From the NCBI GenBank assembly GCA_016874115.1, contig VGVA01000007.1, positions 1-49,267 on the forward strand: 49,267 nt of DNA, in the 5' to 3' direction. A program made the translations under genes and the position numbers. Shown piece by piece: positions 17,048 to 26,502 of this stretch. Source of the stretch: Gammaproteobacteria bacterium. Lineage in GTDB: Bacteria; Pseudomonadota; Gammaproteobacteria; Methylococcales; Methylomonadaceae. Every line of letters starts with the position of its first letter. Position 1 is the first letter of the stretch. The notes below the pieces were generated by a model, which worked only from the letters and a program-made list of their open reading frames with translations, did no database searches and had not been told where the DNA came from.

Positions 17048-17156
17048 CGAAGACGCCTAATGTTACAAAATCGTCTTGCCAAATAAATAACCTTGTTTTA
17101 AACATTTTTGTACCTATATTGTCTATCAACAACGTTGACTAACACCCGGGTTCATC

Positions 17157-18524
17157 ATGATTACACATAAATTAACCAAAACTTTGTTTTATATTAATAT
17201 TTTTATTACTCTATTACTTTTAAGCAGTACCGGATACGGTATCGGACTGCCTTCATTTACTGAAAATCAGGCCATGCCCTCTCTTGCGCCGATGCTGGAA
17301 CGCAGCATGCCCGCTGTAGTGAACATTTCGACCACAACCACCATCGACGTCAGCCAAAACCCATTAATGCAAGATCCGTTTTTCCGGCATTTTTTCGGCG
17401 TCCCCCGGCAATCGCCGCGCCAGCAGAAAAACAGTTTGGGTTCTGGCGTAATTATAGACAGCGATCAGGGTTATGTGTTGACCAATAACCACGTTATCGA
17501 CAAAGCCGACAAGATCATGGTGACCCTAAACGATGGCCGCCACCTGAATGCGGAATTAGTCGGCAAAGATCCAGAAGCCGATGTCGCCATTATCCGGGTT
17601 CCAGCCGATCATTTGACCGAATTACCCATCGCCGACTCCAGCAAACTCAGAGTTGGCGATTTTGTGGTTGCTATCGGCAATCCCTTTGGCCTGGGGCAAA
17701 CCGTTACTTCCGGTATTATCAGCGCCTTAGGCCGTTCCGGACTGGGCATTGAAGGCTATGAAGACTTTATCCAGACCGACGCTTCCATTAATCCGGGCAA
17801 TTCCGGCGGCGCGTTGGTCAATTTGAAAGGTGAATTCATCGGCATGAATACCGCTATTTTAGCGCCCAGCGGCGGCAATGTCGGCATCGGCTTCGCCATT
17901 CCTTCCAATATGGTCATGACAATCAAGGAGTCTTTGGTTAAACATGGCGAAGTCCGCCGCGGTCTGTTGGGCGTTACCACCCAGGATTTAACACCGGAAC
18001 TGGTCAAGGCGTTTAATTTGAAAGACGTCCAAGGCGCTGCCATCAGCCGGATAGAAAACAACTCGCCGGCAGAAAAAGCCGGTCTGGCACTGGGCGATAT
18101 AATCGTTTCCGCCAATGGTAAATCTATTAAAAACAGTTACGATTTACGCAATATCATCGGCTTGCTGCAAATCGGCGATTCGGTCGATCTGGAATATTAC
18201 CGTGGTGATGAAAAGCGCGAAGCTACGGCCATTATCGGCAAACAGGTTCGTCCGCAGCAAGCTGGCGATAAATCCCATGCCCGCCTGCGCGGCACCGTTT
18301 TAACCAATACGCAGCGCGACCAAGTGGAAGGAGTCGTTATTGAGAAAATCGACACGGGTTCTTATGCCTGGAAAACCGGCTTACGCCCTGGCGACGTGAT
18401 TGTATCCGCCAACCAGTACCGGATTCATAACCTAGACGAACTGAAACAAGTGCTGCAGTCCGGCGGCGAACTGGTGATTAATATTCAACGTGGCGAGGAA
18501 GCCTTTTTTGTGATGTTGAATTAA
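17157..18524 (+). CDS. degQ: DegQ/DegP-type periplasmic serine protease (HtrA family)
   Basis: An envelope quality-control protease and chaperone of 455 aa. It has an N-terminal signal peptide (FYINIFITLLLLSS at about residues 11-24), a trypsin-like domain with the triad His112 (TNNHVIDK), Asp142 (EADVAII) and Ser216 (NPGNSGGAL), then two PDZ domains (about 260-350 and 370-450). Two PDZ domains distinguish it from single-PDZ DegS. A short Q-linker region near residues 75-92 is typical of DegQ, not the long loop of DegP. The stop TAA sits within an ATTAAT copy. A terminator hairpin follows. Confidence 0.93.
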   Translation: MITHKLTKTLFYINIFITLLLLSSTGYGIGLPSFTENQAMPSLAPMLERSMPAVVNISTTTTIDVSQNPLMQDPFFRHFFGVPRQSPRQQKNSLGSGVIIDSDQGYVLTNNHVIDKADKIMVTLNDGRHLNAELVGKDPEADVAIIRVPADHLTELPIADSSKLRVGDFVVAIGNPFGLGQTVTSGIISALGRSGLGIEGYEDFIQTDASINPGNSGGALVNLKGEFIGMNTAILAPSGGNVGIGFAIPSNMVMTIKESLVKHGEVRRGLLGVTTQDLTPELVKAFNLKDVQGAAISRIENNSPAEKAGLALGDIIVSANGKSIKNSYDLRNIIGLLQIGDSVDLEYYRGDEKREATAIIGKQVRPQQAGDKSHARLRGTVLTNTQRDQVEGVVIEKIDTGSYAWKTGLRPGDVIVSANQYRIHNLDELKQVLQSGGELVINIQRGEEAFFVMLN

Positions 18525-18552
18525 TCCATTACCGCGAAAACCTTTCTGTTAC

Positions 18553-18604
18553 GCCCGGTTTAGCAAGCAAAAATTACTTGTCTTACCGGGCTTCTTGGTT
18601 ATTT
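18553..18604 (+). terminator. Terminator after degQ
   Basis: GCCCGGT (18553-18559) pairs with ACCGGGC (18585-18591), with further GCAAG/CTTGT pairing inside, followed by a T-rich tail (TTCTTGGTTATTT). It separates degQ from moaB. Confidence 0.65.
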
Positions 18605-18634
18605 AATAGCCGGACATAACCACTATTAATCAGC

Positions 18635-19156
18635 ATGAACCAGGAAAAATCATTCATTTCGCTTCCGATTGGTGTGCTCGTCGTTTCGGATACCCGCACC
18701 GAAGCGGACGACGTTTCCGGCCTTACCCTGGTAGAATGCCTGACCGCCTCAGGACACCGGTTGCACCAAAAAACCATTGTTCCGGATAATATCTACCAAA
18801 TCAGGACCGTCGTTTCCAATTGGATTGCGTCTGACGACGTACGCGTTATTATCATTACGGGCGGCACTGGCGTAACTGGACGCGACGGCACGCCGGAAGC
18901 CGTTCTGCCTTTGCTGGATAAAGTGCTCGATGGGTTTGGCGAAACTTTCCGGATGCTGTCCTATAAGGACATCCTTACCTCGACTATCCAATCGCGCGCT
19001 ATTGCTGGCGTAGCCAACGGCACTTACATTTTTTGCTTGCCCGGCTCCGCCAATGCCTGCCGAACAGCATGGGAATATATCATTAAAGATCAACTTGATA
19101 GCCGCACCAAACCCTGCAATCTGGTGCAATTAATGCCTCGGTTGACGGAAAAATAA
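18635..19156 (+). CDS. moaB: Molybdenum cofactor biosynthesis protein B
   Basis: A 173-residue MogA/MoaB-fold protein. The fold's signature IITGGTGVTGRDGTPEAV lies at about residues 73-90, and GLTLVECLTASGH at about 28. In the family, MoaB/MogA adenylate molybdopterin before metal insertion. No other moa gene is nearby; the host needs Mo cofactor, for example for the MOSC protein's putative cofactor or for formate dehydrogenases. It begins 111 nt after degQ and ends 6 nt before the DUF423 gene. Confidence 0.9.
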   Translation: MNQEKSFISLPIGVLVVSDTRTEADDVSGLTLVECLTASGHRLHQKTIVPDNIYQIRTVVSNWIASDDVRVIIITGGTGVTGRDGTPEAVLPLLDKVLDGFGETFRMLSYKDILTSTIQSRAIAGVANGTYIFCLPGSANACRTAWEYIIKDQLDSRTKPCNLVQLMPRLTEK

Positions 19157-19162
19157 TTAATA

Positions 19163-19549
19163 ATGTCATCGAAATTTTTTAATCTGGGCGCGTTCTGTGC
19201 TTTTCTGGGCGTAGCGTTCGGCGCATTCGGCGCACACAGCTTAAAAGCCGTCCTAAGCCCAGAATTAATGACCGTGTACCAAACGGGCGTTACTTACCAG
19301 ATGTGGCATTCTTTGGGCTTAATAATCGTCGCTTTAGTTCAGCACAACATCTCCGGTTCGACAGCGATTAACCGGGCGGGCTGGTTAATGTTTTTGGGTA
19401 TTGTGTTATTTTCGGGTAGTCTGTACTTACGGGTGCTGTTGGATCAGCCCGTATTCGGCATGATTACACCGCTAGGCGGCGTCTGTTTTTTGCTGGCTTG
19501 GCTTACTCTTTGCTTTTCCGCCCGAAACATAACTAAAAAAAATTTATAG
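19163..19549 (+). CDS. DUF423 membrane protein
   Basis: A 128-residue inner-membrane protein of the DUF423 (YgdD-like) family with four predicted helices. The N-terminal NLGAFCAFLGVAFGAFGAHSLK and the YQTGVTYQMWHSLGLIIVAL segment match the family pattern closely. Function is unknown. The start ATG follows directly on an ATTAATA sequence, 6 nt after the moaB stop, so the two are likely cotranscribed, and pepN follows 9 nt later. Confidence 0.9.
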   Translation: MSSKFFNLGAFCAFLGVAFGAFGAHSLKAVLSPELMTVYQTGVTYQMWHSLGLIIVALVQHNISGSTAINRAGWLMFLGIVLFSGSLYLRVLLDQPVFGMITPLGGVCFLLAWLTLCFSARNITKKNL

Positions 19550-19558
19550 GTATCTTCC

Positions 19559-22207
19559 ATGCGCGACACCAATCCCCAAGCGATTTATTTAAAAGATTAT
19601 CAGGTTCCGGATTATTTAATCGACACCGTTAATCTTACTTTCACGCTTGACGAACAGCATACCAAAGTTACCGCCAAACTGGCGCTCAGGCGGAATCCAG
19701 CCAGCAAAAATACGAATAAAATATTGATTTTACATGGCGAAAAACTGAATTTGCTGCGTCTTGTCTTGAATGACGTCACCGAATTAACGGAAAACGACTA
19801 CCAAATCACGCCGGAAACCTTAATCATTCATCAAGCGCCGCAAGAACCGTTTACTTTAACCATCGAAAACGAGATTAATCCCAAAGCGAACACCGCCCTG
19901 GAAGGGCTGTATTTGTCGAACGGCATGTTATGCACTCAATGCGAAGCGGAAGGATTCCGTAAAATTACCTACTTTCTCGACCGTCCCGATGTGATGGCGA
20001 AATTCACTACGACATTAATGGGCGATAAAGACCGCTATCCGGTCTTGCTGTCCAACGGCAATCGCATCGCCCAAGGCAAAACGGACAATAACTGCCATTG
20101 GGTAACCTGGGAAGATCCTTTTCCAAAACCTTGTTACCTCTTTGCTCTGGTCGCCGGACAGTTGGCTTGTCTGGAAGACAGTTTTACCACGCTGTCCGGT
20201 CGGCAAGTCGGCTTGCAGATCTTTGTGGAAGCGCACGATTTGGACAAATGCGCACACGCCATGCAATCTCTGAAAAACGCCATGGCCTGGGATGAACACG
20301 TGTACGGACTGGAGTACGATCTCGATCTTTACATGATTGTCGCCGTCAGCCATTTCAATATGGGTGCTATGGAAAACAAGGGCTTGAATGTCTTTAATAC
20401 CAAATTCGTGCTGGCGCGCCCGGATACTGCCACCGACGCGGACTACGAACACATTGAGGGCGTCATCGGCCATGAATATTTTCATAACTGGACCGGCAAC
20501 CGCGTCACCTGTCGGGACTGGTTTCAGCTCAGCCTGAAAGAAGGCTTTACCGTTTTTAGAGATCAGGAATTTACCGGCGACCGCACTTCAAAAGCCGTAA
20601 AGCGCATAGAAGACGTCAACATGCTGAGAACGCGCCAGTTTGCCGAGGACTCCGGCCCGATGGCGCACCCGATACGACCGGATTCGTACATTGAAATCAA
20701 TAACTTCTATACATTAACCGTGTACGAAAAAGGCGCGGAAGTAGTGCGCATGCTACACACTATTTTGGGCGCAGACGGTTTCCGCAAAGGCTGCGATCTG
20801 TATTTTCAGCGACACGACGGCCAAGCGGTAACCTGCGATGACTTTGTTAATGCAATGGAAACGGCGAACGGACGCGATTTAAGCCAATTCAGGCTGTGGT
20901 ACAGTCAGGCCGGAACGCCCGTTATTCATGCTCAAGAAGATTACGATCCGGCCCGGCAAACGCTCACATTAATGTTGAAACAATCCTGCCCGGCAACGCC
21001 CGGACAAACCAACAAAGCGCCTTTGTTAATCCCGGTGACGGTAGGATTCATTAATCGACAAGGCCAAACCATGAGCTGTAACCTGCCACCGGACGATCAG
21101 AGCCGCACCGAATTTACCTTGCAATTAACCGCACAGGAGCAAGCATTTACCTTTAATAACCTTGCGGAAAAGCCCGTTGTTTCTATTTTGCGGAATTTTT
21201 CCGCGCCGGTAAAACTGGTGATGGAACGCAGTTTGGATGAACTGGCGTTTTTGCTCAGTTACGACAGCGATACCTTTAACCGATGGGAAGCGGGCCAGCA
21301 ATTGGCCTGCGACGTCATTAATAATTTAATTGCCGATATCCAGCAAAACCGCCCGCTGCAGCTTGATCCCATCCTATTAACGGCCTTTGCGAAAGTATTA
21401 ACGCAACCCTGGCAAGATTTGTCGTATTTCTCCCTGCTACTCAGCCTGCCCTCTGAAAGTTATTTGGCGGAACAGATGGCGGTTGTCGATGTCGACGCCA
21501 TTCATACGGCGCGGGAATTTGTCGTGCTGTCGCTGGCAACAAAGCTACAATCGGAACTGGAAACTTTGTATATTAATCATCATCGCGACGAGTCGGGACA
21601 GTTCGACGCCGCCGCCATTGGCCGAAGACGTATCAAAAACATCTGTTTGAGCTACCTCAGCCGCCTCAACAACGAGCGAATACAGCACTGGTCGGAGCAG
21701 CAATTTCACAGCGCCGGTAACATGACCGACCAAATTGCCGCACTGGCCAATATCGTGCACTTTCAACACCCGGCAAAAACCGACTGTCTCACCCGTTTTT
21801 ACCAGCAATGGCAAGCCGATGCGCTGGTCGTCGACAAATGGTTTGCCATCCAGGCAACCAGCCCAATGCCGGATGCCTTCACCAAGGTACAATCATTAAC
21901 ACGTCATCCGGCTTTCAGCATCGCTAACCCAAACCGTGTGCGCGCCGTCATCGGTTCGTTCACGCAAGCGAATCCCGTCCGTTTTCACGCCAACAACGGG
22001 CAAGGTTATAGCTTTCTGGCCGATCAGGTAATTACCCTCAACCAGCTCAACCCGCAAGTCGCCTCACGTATGCTAGGCCCGTTAACGTCCTGGCGCCGCT
22101 TTGACGACAACCGGCAACACCTGATGAAAACGCAACTGGAGCGAATTATAAACACTCCGGAAATTTCCAAGGATGTGTATGAAGTGGCGAGCAAGAGTTT
22201 GATGTGA
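19559..22207 (+). CDS. pepN: Aminopeptidase N (M1 zinc metallopeptidase)
   Basis: An 882-residue broad-specificity aminopeptidase of the E. coli PepN type. The exopeptidase motif GAMENKGLN lies at about residue 267, the zinc site HEYFHNWTGNR at about 304, and the third zinc ligand Glu in LKEGFTVFRDQEF about 19 residues later. Length and end (EISKDVYEVASKSL) agree with the family. Cytosolic: no signal peptide. It starts 9 nt after the DUF423 gene, last of the moaB-DUF423-pepN run. Confidence 0.97.
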   Translation: MRDTNPQAIYLKDYQVPDYLIDTVNLTFTLDEQHTKVTAKLALRRNPASKNTNKILILHGEKLNLLRLVLNDVTELTENDYQITPETLIIHQAPQEPFTLTIENEINPKANTALEGLYLSNGMLCTQCEAEGFRKITYFLDRPDVMAKFTTTLMGDKDRYPVLLSNGNRIAQGKTDNNCHWVTWEDPFPKPCYLFALVAGQLACLEDSFTTLSGRQVGLQIFVEAHDLDKCAHAMQSLKNAMAWDEHVYGLEYDLDLYMIVAVSHFNMGAMENKGLNVFNTKFVLARPDTATDADYEHIEGVIGHEYFHNWTGNRVTCRDWFQLSLKEGFTVFRDQEFTGDRTSKAVKRIEDVNMLRTRQFAEDSGPMAHPIRPDSYIEINNFYTLTVYEKGAEVVRMLHTILGADGFRKGCDLYFQRHDGQAVTCDDFVNAMETANGRDLSQFRLWYSQAGTPVIHAQEDYDPARQTLTLMLKQSCPATPGQTNKAPLLIPVTVGFINRQGQTMSCNLPPDDQSRTEFTLQLTAQEQAFTFNNLAEKPVVSILRNFSAPVKLVMERSLDELAFLLSYDSDTFNRWEAGQQLACDVINNLIADIQQNRPLQLDPILLTAFAKVLTQPWQDLSYFSLLLSLPSESYLAEQMAVVDVDAIHTAREFVVLSLATKLQSELETLYINHHRDESGQFDAAAIGRRRIKNICLSYLSRLNNERIQHWSEQQFHSAGNMTDQIAALANIVHFQHPAKTDCLTRFYQQWQADALVVDKWFAIQATSPMPDAFTKVQSLTRHPAFSIANPNRVRAVIGSFTQANPVRFHANNGQGYSFLADQVITLNQLNPQVASRMLGPLTSWRRFDDNRQHLMKTQLERIINTPEISKDVYEVASKSLM

Positions 22208-22407
22208 TAATGAGTGCAAGCCGTTTCCTTGTTGGGCGAGCGGCTATGTATCAGCTTAATGCGGAGCGTTGTCTGTTAGATAGCTTGTTTACTTTCCTGA
22301 ACATTCCCCAACGATAACATCGTTTTAGTCATGTATCGTTACACTTGCCCTGCATTCATCAGGATTGGTAACATACTCTAAGCTCATTAATTAATGCATC
22401 CCAAACC

Positions 22408-23706
22408 GTGACTCCGCACAGCCAGGCGCTAAATCTACTTTCCTTTATCGACCAAAGCCCCAGCCCGTGGCATGTGGTTAATAGCGTGGAAGCGCTTCTC
22501 ACGCCCTATCAATTCGTAAAATTGGATGAAACCAGCGACTGGCGCATTGAACCCGGCGGACGATATTACGTAGTTCGGGACGATTCGTCTGTCATTGTCA
22601 TCGTTGCGGGCAGCAAGCCATTAATCGATACCGGTTTTAAACTGGTCGGCGCGCATACCGATTCGCCCGGATTGCGGGTAAAACCCAACGCTGTTAATAA
22701 CAAAGATGGGCTGCAACGGGTCAATGTTGAGGTCTACGGTAGCCCGATCCTGGCTACTTTTACCGACCGTGATTTAAGCCTGGCCGGGCGTATTTGTTTC
22801 TTAAACGAGCCAAATCAGATTGCAAGCCGGTTAATCCGCTTTGACGAGCCGTTAATCCGACTGGCTAATCTTGCCATCCACATGAACCGGAATGTCAATG
22901 AGGACGGTTTAAAGCTGCATAAACAAAATGAACTGCCGTTAATATTGTCGGCTATTACGGAACAACTGCCGGATCGGTATTTTCTTGACCTACTGGCTCG
23001 GCAATCCGGTCTTGCTGTCGAAAGCATCCTGTCCTGGGATTTGGCGGTTTACGACACGCAAAAGGGTGCAATCTGGGGCGCGCAGCAAGAATTTATCAGC
23101 AACAGCCAGTTGGATAATCTGGCTTCCTGCCATGCCGCCCTGCAGGCATTGCTGGCTGAAGACAGTTTAAACAGCGGCAATACGCTGGTGTGCGCGTTGT
23201 TCGATCACGAAGAGATCGGCAGCACCAGCAAACACGGCGCGGACGGCAGTTTTCTACCGGACGTCCTGCATCGGCTAGATCTGACGCAACAGTATGATAG
23301 GCACGAGTACGCCAGAATTCTGGCGCTTAGCTTTCTCATCAGCGCCGATATGGCGCATGCTTACCATCCCAATTTTCCTGCGGCTTACGACCCTGAACAC
23401 CGGATCGCCGTTAATGGCGGGCCGGTCATCAAAACCAACGCCAATCAACGGTACAGTTCGGAAGGCCTGTCGGAAGCATTATTCATTAATTGGTGCCGTC
23501 AGGCTGAAGTGCCTTATCAACACTATTCTCATCGCTGCGATCTGCCCTGCGGCAGCACTATTGGGCCGATTGTGTCGGCAAAATTAGGCATACGTTCCGT
23601 GGATGTCGGCTGTCCCATGTGGGCCATGCACAGCATCCGGGAAAGCGCGGGTGTTGCCGATCACAGTGACATGATTAAAGTCTTGGAGCAATTTTTCCGT
23701 TCGTAA
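22408..23706 (+). CDS. apeB: M18 family aminopeptidase
   Basis: A 432-residue metalloaminopeptidase of the M18 (aspartyl aminopeptidase) family. Visible hallmarks are LVGAHTDSPGLRVKP at about residues 78-92 with the first zinc ligand, the catalytic Glu in ALFDHEEIGST at about 263, SADMAHAYHPNF at about 314, and the final His near the C-terminus (MWAMHSIRESAG). It starts at GTG 22408: an ATG 14 nt upstream in another frame hits a stop after five codons. Two peptidases side by side, pepN then this gene, suggest a shared peptide-turnover role, though a 200-nt gap separates them. Confidence 0.93.
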   Translation: MTPHSQALNLLSFIDQSPSPWHVVNSVEALLTPYQFVKLDETSDWRIEPGGRYYVVRDDSSVIVIVAGSKPLIDTGFKLVGAHTDSPGLRVKPNAVNNKDGLQRVNVEVYGSPILATFTDRDLSLAGRICFLNEPNQIASRLIRFDEPLIRLANLAIHMNRNVNEDGLKLHKQNELPLILSAITEQLPDRYFLDLLARQSGLAVESILSWDLAVYDTQKGAIWGAQQEFISNSQLDNLASCHAALQALLAEDSLNSGNTLVCALFDHEEIGSTSKHGADGSFLPDVLHRLDLTQQYDRHEYARILALSFLISADMAHAYHPNFPAAYDPEHRIAVNGGPVIKTNANQRYSSEGLSEALFINWCRQAEVPYQHYSHRCDLPCGSTIGPIVSAKLGIRSVDVGCPMWAMHSIRESAGVADHSDMIKVLEQFFRS

Positions 23707-24110
23707 AACATCGGTTACACAACGCATGGTTAAACATGCATTTTCTGCTTTACTGGCAGCGCAATTCCCTTAATAATAGTCTTATATTAATTAAAGCAAC
23801 ATTATTGAATAGTTATTTTTCAATGAGTTAATAACATTGAATTAACAAACCCGGCCTTCTTGCGGTACCGTCGGCTTTTACCTATAAAAAATCTCATAAG
23901 TTTGATAACGACGGCAGGGCGCTTGATTATTAATGATGTTGTTTTCTGTCTTAATTCGCAGTTATTTCATTAATTAAGTTTCGGTTCCGTAAATAATTCT
24001 TTTTTACCAGCGCACATCTTTGCCGTGCTGCTGTTGCAATCGCTTGACGAGTATTAATGTAATTTCGGTAACTTCGACTTTTATTCCAGACGGTTTCGGG
24101 GATGTAATGC
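23707..24110. other. 404-nt gene-free AT-rich spacer
   Basis: No gene seen. It holds four ATTAAT copies, a hairpin GCATG-N6-CATGC just after the aminopeptidase, and a perfect inverted repeat TTCAATG (23819-23825) / CATTGAA (23835-23841) with a 9-nt spacer. A 78-residue minus-strand frame at the right end overlaps the next gene and has no recognisable family, so I leave it out. The promoter of the GGDEF/EAL gene must lie here but no convincing -35/-10 pair stood out. Confidence 0.6.
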
Positions 24111-25007
24111 ATGCTTGAAAAACTGAACAACCTATCCATTAACCGAAAATTGTTATCGATATTGTTGTTTTCCAGCGTCGTTTCCATGCTAATTGCGGGT
24201 GCGCTATTAATGTTGTTGGAGCTGTCCGAGTTTCAACGCAGCACAAAAGAAGATTTACTGGCGCTGGCGGCGGCAATCGGAGGGCAAAGCGCTGAAGCCC
24301 TATTGAAGGACGACCGCAATATGGCGACGGAAAATCTAAAAGTTTTCAATAACATACCCGCTGTTGAAGTTACTTGCATATACAATCGAAACGATGTCTT
24401 ATTCATCGGCTTCGCTAACAACGAATACAACAAAATAAACTGTCCGCGCACGGTTGACGATCAGCAAAACCGCTTCTATCGGATTCAATTAATCGTCATT
24501 AAAACCATTACCGTCGATAAGAAAAAAATCGGCTCGGTTCTTCTACTTGCGGATCTGTCACGCGCTTACTGGCGCAAAATAAGGTTTATCGGCCTAGTCT
24601 TTTTAACGCTTGCCGTTGTTTCCTTAGTGTCGTTTTTGCTCTCACAGCCGCTGCTGAAATTTATCACGACACCCATCAGACAATTAGCCGCCACAGTTAA
24701 CAAAATTACGGATACCGGGGATTACTCGCTGCGCGCGAAAAAACTGGGTAACGACGAAACCGGGGTTCTAATCGACTCCATTAACAGCTTGATCGAGACG
24801 GTCGGTACGCAGAATCAGGCCTTGGTCCGGGCGAAAAATTGTTATCTGAATCTTTACGACGATAACCCGACGATGGTTTTTAATGTCTCCCATGAGGGAT
24901 TAATCATTTCAGCCAATTTAACGGGGCGAAACAATTCGGCGTGTCGGTGGACGAGTTACAGAATTGTTCCATCTATGATTTTATCCATGCCGACGACGCC
25001 GTATTAA
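24111..25007 (+). CDS. Frameshifted sensor diguanylate cyclase/phosphodiesterase: N-terminal part (TM-sensor-TM-HAMP-PAS)
   Basis: The N-terminal portion of a c-di-GMP enzyme interrupted by a frameshift. It has a membrane helix at about residues 13-37, a periplasmic sensor region of about 120 residues, a second helix at about 157-185, a HAMP domain to about 235 and the start of a PAS domain (NPTMVFNVSHEGLIISANL). After the G4 run at 24923-24926 the frame drifts into unrelated residues and stops at 25007. One extra G there would restore GAKQFGVSVDEL and join the PAS to the following frame, giving a single protein of about 796 aa. True residues end near 24922. Either a real single-base deletion, a contingency site, or a sequence error. 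Confidence 0.75.
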   Translation: MLEKLNNLSINRKLLSILLFSSVVSMLIAGALLMLLELSEFQRSTKEDLLALAAAIGGQSAEALLKDDRNMATENLKVFNNIPAVEVTCIYNRNDVLFIGFANNEYNKINCPRTVDDQQNRFYRIQLIVIKTITVDKKKIGSVLLLADLSRAYWRKIRFIGLVFLTLAVVSLVSFLLSQPLLKFITTPIRQLAATVNKITDTGDYSLRAKKLGNDETGVLIDSINSLIETVGTQNQALVRAKNCYLNLYDDNPTMVFNVSHEGLIISANLTGRNNSACRWTSYRIVPSMILSMPTTPY

Positions 25008-26497
25008 TGCAAAAGCTGATTAACAATTGCCTGGGCAATCCATTGCAGGTACATCATGTCGAACTGCGTAATATTTGCCCGAAAGGCCGCATTTTATGGG
25101 TCAGAGTAACCGCAAGGCTGGTCGAAAACGAATTTAATGAAAGCAGTTTGTTATTAGTTCACGAAGACATCACCGAAACCCATAGTTTAAACGAACAAAT
25201 TGCTTATCAAGCCGATCACGATTCGTTAACCGGCCTGGGCAACCGCAACAAATTCGACCGGCATTTAAAGCAGGCGATCACCCTGTCCCAAACCGAAAAT
25301 ATCGAACATGCGTTGTGTTATCTCGATCTCGACCAGTTCAAAATCATTAACGACACCTGCGGCCATTTAGCCGGTGACGAACTGCTCAGACAATTGGGCG
25401 ACCTGCTCAGAAAAAACATCCGGCAACACGATTTCGTGGCGCGCCTAGGCGGCGATGAATTCGGCGTGTTGATGTACGATTGCTCATCACCTCAAGCCTT
25501 GCGCGCCTGCGAAAAATTGCGCGATTTGATTAAAGATTTTACCTTTGCCTGGGAAGGTAGAAGCTTTACTATCGGGGTCAGCATCGGCGTATCTTCCATT
25601 AATGTCACCAGCAGTAATGCCGTGGAATTGATGAAAGAAGCCGATGCTGCTTGTTATGTCGCAAAGGGGAAAGGCCGCAACCGGGTGCATTTGTTTAGCC
25701 CCGACGACGAAGAAATGGCGATGCGGCAAGGCGAAATGCAATGGGTGGAAAAAATACGCTTAGGGCTGGAGCAAAACCGCTTCCTATTATACGGACAACC
25801 GATTGTCCCGCTGCGCGACCTGGACGAAAAAATGCATTTTGAAGTGTTGCTCAGGTACCGGGACGACAGAGGCAATATCATCCCGCCGGGCGCTTTTCTG
25901 CCTGCCGCCGAACGCTATAACGTGGCTGCCGAAGTCGACCGCTGGATGATTGCCAATCTGCTGCAATGGCTGTCCGAACATCCGGCTTTTCTGAATGAAT
26001 TATCTTTGTGTTCGCTCAATCTTTCCGGTTTGACCTTGTCCGATGAAAAAATCCTGTTGTTTATTTCCGAACAGTTCGCTCTTACCGGTGTCGCCACGCA
26101 TAAAATATGTTTTGAGATTACGGAAACAGCCGCCATTTCCAATTTATCTCAAGCCACGCATTTTATTAATGAATTGAAAGAACAGGGTTGCCAGTTTTCC
26201 CTGGACGATTTCGGCAGCGGTTTATCGTCCTTTGCGTATCTCAAAAATCTGCCGGTTGACTATCTGAAAATCGACGGCTTATTCGTCAAAGATATACTGG
26301 ACGATGAAGTAGATCTGGCGATGGTAAAATCGATTAATGAAGTCGGCCATGTGATGAAGAAAAAAACCATTGCGGAATTTGTCGAGAATAAAAAGGTACT
26401 GAACCTGCTCAAATCACTCAACGTCGATTACGCGCAAGGCTACGGTCTTGGTAAACCCGTGCCTCTGGACAATCTAAAACCTATCTCTCCCGCTTAA
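24941..26497 (+). CDS. Frameshifted sensor diguanylate cyclase/phosphodiesterase: C-terminal part (PAS-GGDEF-EAL)
   Basis: Continues the previous frame. It holds the rest of the PAS/PAC domain to about residue 75, a GGDEF domain with an intact RLGGDEFG and an upstream RQHD inhibitory site (RxxD), and a complete EAL domain: EVLLR, the Asn in SLNLSG, FEITETA, SLDDFGSGLSS, YLKIDG and the Glu in AEFVEN. Both catalytic sites look competent, so the intact protein could make and degrade c-di-GMP; which dominates is unknown. The listed start (GTG 24941) is probably artificial, since the natural start is at 24111. The AlkB-like gene begins 5 nt after the stop. Confidence 0.8.
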   Translation: MSVDELQNCSIYDFIHADDAVLMQKLINNCLGNPLQVHHVELRNICPKGRILWVRVTARLVENEFNESSLLLVHEDITETHSLNEQIAYQADHDSLTGLGNRNKFDRHLKQAITLSQTENIEHALCYLDLDQFKIINDTCGHLAGDELLRQLGDLLRKNIRQHDFVARLGGDEFGVLMYDCSSPQALRACEKLRDLIKDFTFAWEGRSFTIGVSIGVSSINVTSSNAVELMKEADAACYVAKGKGRNRVHLFSPDDEEMAMRQGEMQWVEKIRLGLEQNRFLLYGQPIVPLRDLDEKMHFEVLLRYRDDRGNIIPPGAFLPAAERYNVAAEVDRWMIANLLQWLSEHPAFLNELSLCSLNLSGLTLSDEKILLFISEQFALTGVATHKICFEITETAAISNLSQATHFINELKEQGCQFSLDDFGSGLSSFAYLKNLPVDYLKIDGLFVKDILDDEVDLAMVKSINEVGHVMKKKTIAEFVENKKVLNLLKSLNVDYAQGYGLGKPVPLDNLKPISPA

Positions 26498-26502
26498 ACA
26501 CC

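Noticed and set aside
23951-24187. A 78-codon minus-strand frame before the GGDEF/EAL gene
   Set aside because: Overlaps the start of the sensor gene, no recognisable family, and would leave no room for that gene's promoter.
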